A DNA stretch of 64,000 nt, taken from contig NZ_CP137559.1 in assembly GCF_019249725.2 (NCBI RefSeq), positions 2,625,501-2,689,500 on the forward strand, read 5' to 3'. Below are positions 61,221 to 64,000 of this stretch, piece by piece. The translations under genes and the position numbers were made by a program. This DNA comes from Segatella hominis. Its GTDB lineage: Bacteria; Bacteroidota; Bacteroidia; Bacteroidales; Bacteroidaceae. The notes under the pieces are model-generated. The model did not search any database, was not told the DNA's origin, and saw only the letters and a list, made by a program, of their open reading frames with translations. Position 1 is the stretch's first letter. Each line of letters opens with the position of its first letter.

Positions 61221-61448
61221 TTCCACACCTTTTTGGGGAAATATTCCACACTTTTTCCACACTTTCCACACACTTCCACACATCTTATTTTTGGCGCAAG
61301 AACAGATAACACGTTATCTATCAACCACTTACAATTTTCTTCATATTTTTGGCACGTCTATTGTGATATATTTAAGCGAAGACGCAAACGAACTGAATGT
61401 TCCTCAAAAAGACAGGAAATTCCACAAAGAGAAAGGAAAATTCCACAA
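61221..61448 (+). repeat. Phased TTCCACA array (seven copies)
   Basis: TTCCACAC occurs at 61221, 61244, 61255, 61264 and 61274, with starts 23, 11, 9 and 10 bp apart. TTCCACAA occurs at 61420 and 61441, 21 bp apart. The near 10-bp phasing puts copies on one face of the helix. The word resembles part of a DnaA box (TTATCCACA) but lacks the central TA. It may bind a regulator of the small exported protein gene. Confidence 0.6.
61344..61365 (+). promoter_or_regulatory. Overlapping TATTTTTG and sigma-54-like -24/-12 site
   Basis: TATTTTTG (61344-61351) fits the -7 element. Overlapping it, TTGGCACGTCTATTGTG (61349-61365) matches the sigma-54 form TTGGCACGnnnnTTGCW except at the last two bases. 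Transcription from the latter would start near 61376, about 155 nt before the ATG at 61533. Confidence 0.45.
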
Positions 61449-61532
61449 AAAAGGGGACGAAAAGTACATAAGGCGCTTCACAAAAGAGAAATAAATAAAA
61501 TAATATATTCACAAATTAAAAACATAACAATT

Positions 61533-61769
61533 ATGAAGAAATTAGTATTTGCAGCTATCGCAGCATTGGTAATGGTATCAGTTAGCAACGTGTTCGCCTC
61601 TAACAAGATGGCAAGTGTATCATGCGCAGCTCCAGTTGACACAGTCGCTCCAGCCGACACAACTGCAACTCCAGCTGAGAATGAAGTTACTCCAGCAGAG
61701 AATACTGCTCAGGATTCTACAGCAGCTACACCAGCTGAATCTACAGACTCAGCAGCTACTGCAGAATAA
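61533..61769 (+). CDS. Small exported Ala/Thr/Glu/Pro-rich protein
   Basis: A 78-residue protein. A signal peptide (MKKLVFAAIAALVMVSVSNV, cleavage after FAS) is followed by one short hydrophobic tract and an acidic, disordered tail of repeated PAE/PADT/ATPAE units. No domain is recognised. Such small exported proteins are common in Prevotellaceae. The single Cys (SCAAP) in the mature region does not form a lipobox. It has a long leader with repeats and is followed by a good terminator. An alternative upstream frame without a signal peptide is rejected. Confidence 0.75.
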   Translation: MKKLVFAAIAALVMVSVSNVFASNKMASVSCAAPVDTVAPADTTATPAENEVTPAENTAQDSTAATPAESTDSAATAE

Positions 61770-61817
61770 CATCACCTTCAAAAAACAGTAAATAATTACA
61801 CGTCGCTTTCAATTGGG

Positions 61818-61861
61818 CAGGAGATAAAAGGCTATCATGGCTTTGTTCTCCTGTTTTTTTG
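61818..61861 (+). terminator. Terminator after the small exported protein gene
   Basis: CAGGAGA (61818-61824) pairs with TCTCCTG (61847-61853), with AAAG/CTTT pairing inside, followed by a run of seven T. Confidence 0.8.
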
Positions 61862-61946
61862 TATTTGGGGGTATCTATGTGGCTCCTTTTTCTCGTATTT
61901 CCTTGTTTTTCCTTCACTTTTAGATGGTAAATCAGATTTTTTAAGC

Positions 61947-61954
61947 TAACTTTG
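61947..61954 (+). promoter_or_regulatory. -7 element for the hybrid histidine kinase
   Basis: TAACTTTG fits TAnnTTTG and lies 23 bp before the ATG at 61978. The -33 element is not clear. Confidence 0.5.
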
Positions 61955-61977
61955 CATCTAAGAAAAGATTTTTTATC

Positions 61978-64000
61978 ATGCAAAAAAATAATGTCCCTTT
62001 AAAAGTTGCTATCGGCTATACAGCTACTGCCATTGTCCTCATCATGGCAATGGTGCTCGTATATAGCAATACCAAGTCTATCTACGACATCAACCAGGCT
62101 TCCCGCGAATATATCCAGAAGCAGGATGTGTCAGATAGTACGATGACTCGACTGCTCAAGGAAGAACAGAATAATCTCAAGCAACTCTCGGAGGCTTTGG
62201 CAGGTAAGTCAAGCAAAGGCTATCTGCGCGCCAAGGTGGACAGTCTCAGCAAGGGAAAAGACTCCATTGTGGTAGAGAAGAAAGCCCCGCAGACTCACGA
62301 GGCTAAACACACTACGGTAGAAGTGCTGAAAACCCGAAGAGGATTCTTCCGACGCCTTGCCGACGCTTTCAAAAAAGAACATGCTGAAACCATCAGCGTA
62401 AAGAGAGATACGAATCTGGCGGTGGTGGATTCTGTCGCCACGCCTATCAATGTGGCAGAGAATGTGGCCAACATTCTGGAAGATATTGAGAAAAAAGAGA
62501 AGAAAGTCTCTACTCATCATAGCGAAGCCGTGAACAAGGAGATGGAGGATCTGCAGCTTGTCAATGCGCAACTTGCCCTGCGTTCTGCCAAGAAGTTGAA
62601 TGAGGCGCACCAGAGAGAGCGCACTTCCATGCAACATGCCATCAACAAGGCGATGGAAGCACGCCAGCAGTTGATATGGCAGATTGCCTTCCTTGCCATC
62701 ATCGCCATCATTGCTGCCATCATCCTGCTCTGGTACATCTACCAGGACACCAAGAAGGAGCGTGTCTATAGGGAAAACCTGGAGAATGCCAACGAGGAAA
62801 TCCAGCGCATCATGCGACAGAGGGAAAGACTCCTCCTTACCATCACCCACGACATCAAGGCACCTGCTGCCTCCATCTCCGGGTTTATCGATCTGATGAA
62901 GGAGTATGTGAGCGATCCTAAGGGAACTTCATGTCTTAGCAATATCAAAAACTCAGCCAGTCATCTTTCCCAACTGGTGGCTTCCCTTCTCGATTATCAT
63001 CAGTTGGAAAACGGGCTCATGCAACTGAACCCTGTCAATTTCTCACCAGAACAGTTGGTGAAACTAAGTGTGGAAGGGCTCAGACTACAGGCAGAAAAGA
63101 AGGGGTTAGCAATCTCCTGCGAGTTCCAGAATGCAGATAAGGACAATATCTGGGGAAAAATATTCAGGGCTGATGACTTCCGTATCCGACAGGTGCTGGA
63201 CAACCTGGTGAGCAATGCCATCAAATATACAGACCAGGGAAGCGTACATATCATGGCTTCTATCCGACAGGCGAGAAATGAATACAACATCATCATCGAC
63301 GAGCATACTTATGAACTCACTCTACAGGTGAAAGATACGGGAAAGGGAATGACCTCAGAGGAAAAACAGAAGGTTTTCCAGGCATTCACCAGACTCAAAG
63401 GTGCACAGGGCATTGAGGGCACAGGACTGGGTCTGTCTATCACCCGCGAACTGGTAGCCTTACTCGGCGGAAAGATTCAGCTCGAATCTGCAGTGGGCAA
63501 AGGTTCTACCTTCACCGTTTCCTTCCCTATTCTATTGCAGCAACAGACTGACGCAGAAGAAGAAGAAGAAACTGAAAGAGGAACAGAAAATAATGGAATA
63601 GGTGGAACAGAAGAAATAGGAGAAATTGAAGGAGAAACAAGATTATCTAAAGGAAAAGACAAGCAGAAAACGAAGCGGAATTTCGCCAACCACAAGATTC
63701 TCATTCTGGACGACGATGCTCTGCAGCTACAACTGCTGCAAGAGATGTTGCGCCGTCTGATAGGTGATACGTGGAAGGTAATCACTTGCCATCATGTGAC
63801 GGAAGCCCTTACGGCACTTCACAACGAGCAACCGGCGGTGATGATGATGGACATCGAAATGCCTGAAATGAATGGTATGGAGATGATTAAGCACATCAAT
63901 CACAGTCAGATGCTGGTGATTGCCATGACTGCGCATGATACAAGTATCAAATCGAAATTGCATGAAGCAGGTTTTGACGATTGTCTCTTCAAGCCTTTCT
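61978..64000 (+). CDS. Hybrid sensor histidine kinase (cut by window end)
   Basis: An open frame from ATG 61978 to the window end, 674 codons visible and no stop. It has a membrane helix at about residues 10-30, a periplasmic region of about 200 residues with predicted coiled coil, and a second helix at about 233-254. The HisKA domain has LTITHDIKAPAAS with phosphoacceptor His291. HATPase boxes are DNLVSNAIKYT, DTGKGM and GTGLGLSI. An acidic Glu/Gly linker precedes a C-terminal receiver with Asp625 (MMMDIEMPEMNG). Any output domain after the receiver is outside the window. Own promoter; ligand unknown. It is the only kinase near the orphan NtrC-type regulator at 44877, but a link is speculative. 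Confidence 0.92.
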   Translation, partial: MQKNNVPLKVAIGYTATAIVLIMAMVLVYSNTKSIYDINQASREYIQKQDVSDSTMTRLLKEEQNNLKQLSEALAGKSSKGYLRAKVDSLSKGKDSIVVEKKAPQTHEAKHTTVEVLKTRRGFFRRLADAFKKEHAETISVKRDTNLAVVDSVATPINVAENVANILEDIEKKEKKVSTHHSEAVNKEMEDLQLVNAQLALRSAKKLNEAHQRERTSMQHAINKAMEARQQLIWQIAFLAIIAIIAAIILLWYIYQDTKKERVYRENLENANEEIQRIMRQRERLLLTITHDIKAPAASISGFIDLMKEYVSDPKGTSCLSNIKNSASHLSQLVASLLDYHQLENGLMQLNPVNFSPEQLVKLSVEGLRLQAEKKGLAISCEFQNADKDNIWGKIFRADDFRIRQVLDNLVSNAIKYTDQGSVHIMASIRQARNEYNIIIDEHTYELTLQVKDTGKGMTSEEKQKVFQAFTRLKGAQGIEGTGLGLSITRELVALLGGKIQLESAVGKGSTFTVSFPILLQQQTDAEEEEETERGTENNGIGGTEEIGEIEGETRLSKGKDKQKTKRNFANHKILILDDDALQLQLLQEMLRRLIGDTWKVITCHHVTEALTALHNEQPAVMMMDIEMPEMNGMEMIKHINHSQMLVIAMTAHDTSIKSKLHEAGFDDCLFKPF

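Noticed and set aside
61221..61448. TTCCACA cluster as the chromosomal origin
   Set aside because: Words lack the TTATCCACA core, there is no dnaA, gidA or AT-rich unwinding element nearby, and skew cannot be measured here. Kept only as a regulator-site array.
61233..61532. N-terminal extension of the small exported protein into upstream sequence
   Set aside because: The extension runs through the TTCCACA array and promoter-like words and would remove the signal peptide; the ATG at 61533 is preferred.

Overview
The window reads as a piece of chromosome from a gut-type Bacteroidota, most likely Prevotellaceae close to Segatella (Prevotella) copri. This is an inference from protein style and signals. 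There is a SusC/SusD pair, a NigD-type lipoprotein, a DUF6377-type regulator and two DUF6080-type membrane proteins. Nearly every clear promoter has the Bacteroidota form TTTG-N19/20-TAnnTTTG, and Shine-Dalgarno sites are largely absent. No rRNA, CRISPR array or intact insertion sequence was seen.

Layout. 1-3.3 kb: a minus-strand set of two secreted Sel1-repeat paralogues and a stand-alone LytTR regulator. 3.1-13.0 kb: housekeeping genes (a small gene plus ribD on minus; prmC, recX, comF, pyrE, an SRPBCC protein, argH and a lipoprotein on plus; tRNA-Gly and tRNA-Leu; a thioredoxin-like lipoprotein without its cysteines; yifB). 13.0-19.5 kb: an accessory insert between yifB and metG. It holds a decayed mobilisation-like fragment, a 68-aa leader-like peptide gene, a 1113-aa secreted protein and a divergent membrane regulator with a 23-copy, 21-bp in-frame repeat. 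The insert is closed by a second, diverged copy of the yifB tail. 19.8-30.9 kb: metG, a PPM-like phosphatase, two AAA ATPases of different families and a SusCD pair. One ATPase is flanked by 23-bp direct repeats and the other lies behind a four-element operator-like array. 31.0-42.7 kb: fabI, then a surface-glycan region (GtrA, two DUF6080 proteins, GT14, GT2, flippase, LicD, an NDP-sugar epimerase, an IspD/TarI-type cytidylyltransferase and a hexapeptide acetyltransferase). 42.9-46.3 kb: two lipoproteins and an NtrC-type sigma-54 activator.

46.4-60.9 kb holds the most unusual content: one co-directional eight-gene operon. It encodes a VWA-like lipoprotein, a small membrane protein, a tubulin/FtsZ-like GTPase, a 1290-aa Hsp70/actin-like ATPase, a protein with a degenerate actin-like front and fibronectin-like beta domains, a zinc-ribbon P-loop GTPase, a GTPase-associated-type protein with a basic amphipathic tail, and an 809-aa lipoprotein that crosses the membrane and ends in a second zinc-ribbon GTPase. 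The set looks like an envelope-spanning NTPase/cytoskeletal machine, resembling the 'double-GTPase' systems predicted from comparative genomics. Its function is unknown. A consensus promoter precedes it, and an NtrC-family regulator ends just upstream.

60.9-64.0 kb: a structured intergenic region (a 33-bp near-perfect inverted repeat and a phased TTCCACA array), a small Ala/Thr/Glu-rich exported protein with a sigma-54-like site upstream, and a hybrid histidine kinase cut by the window end.
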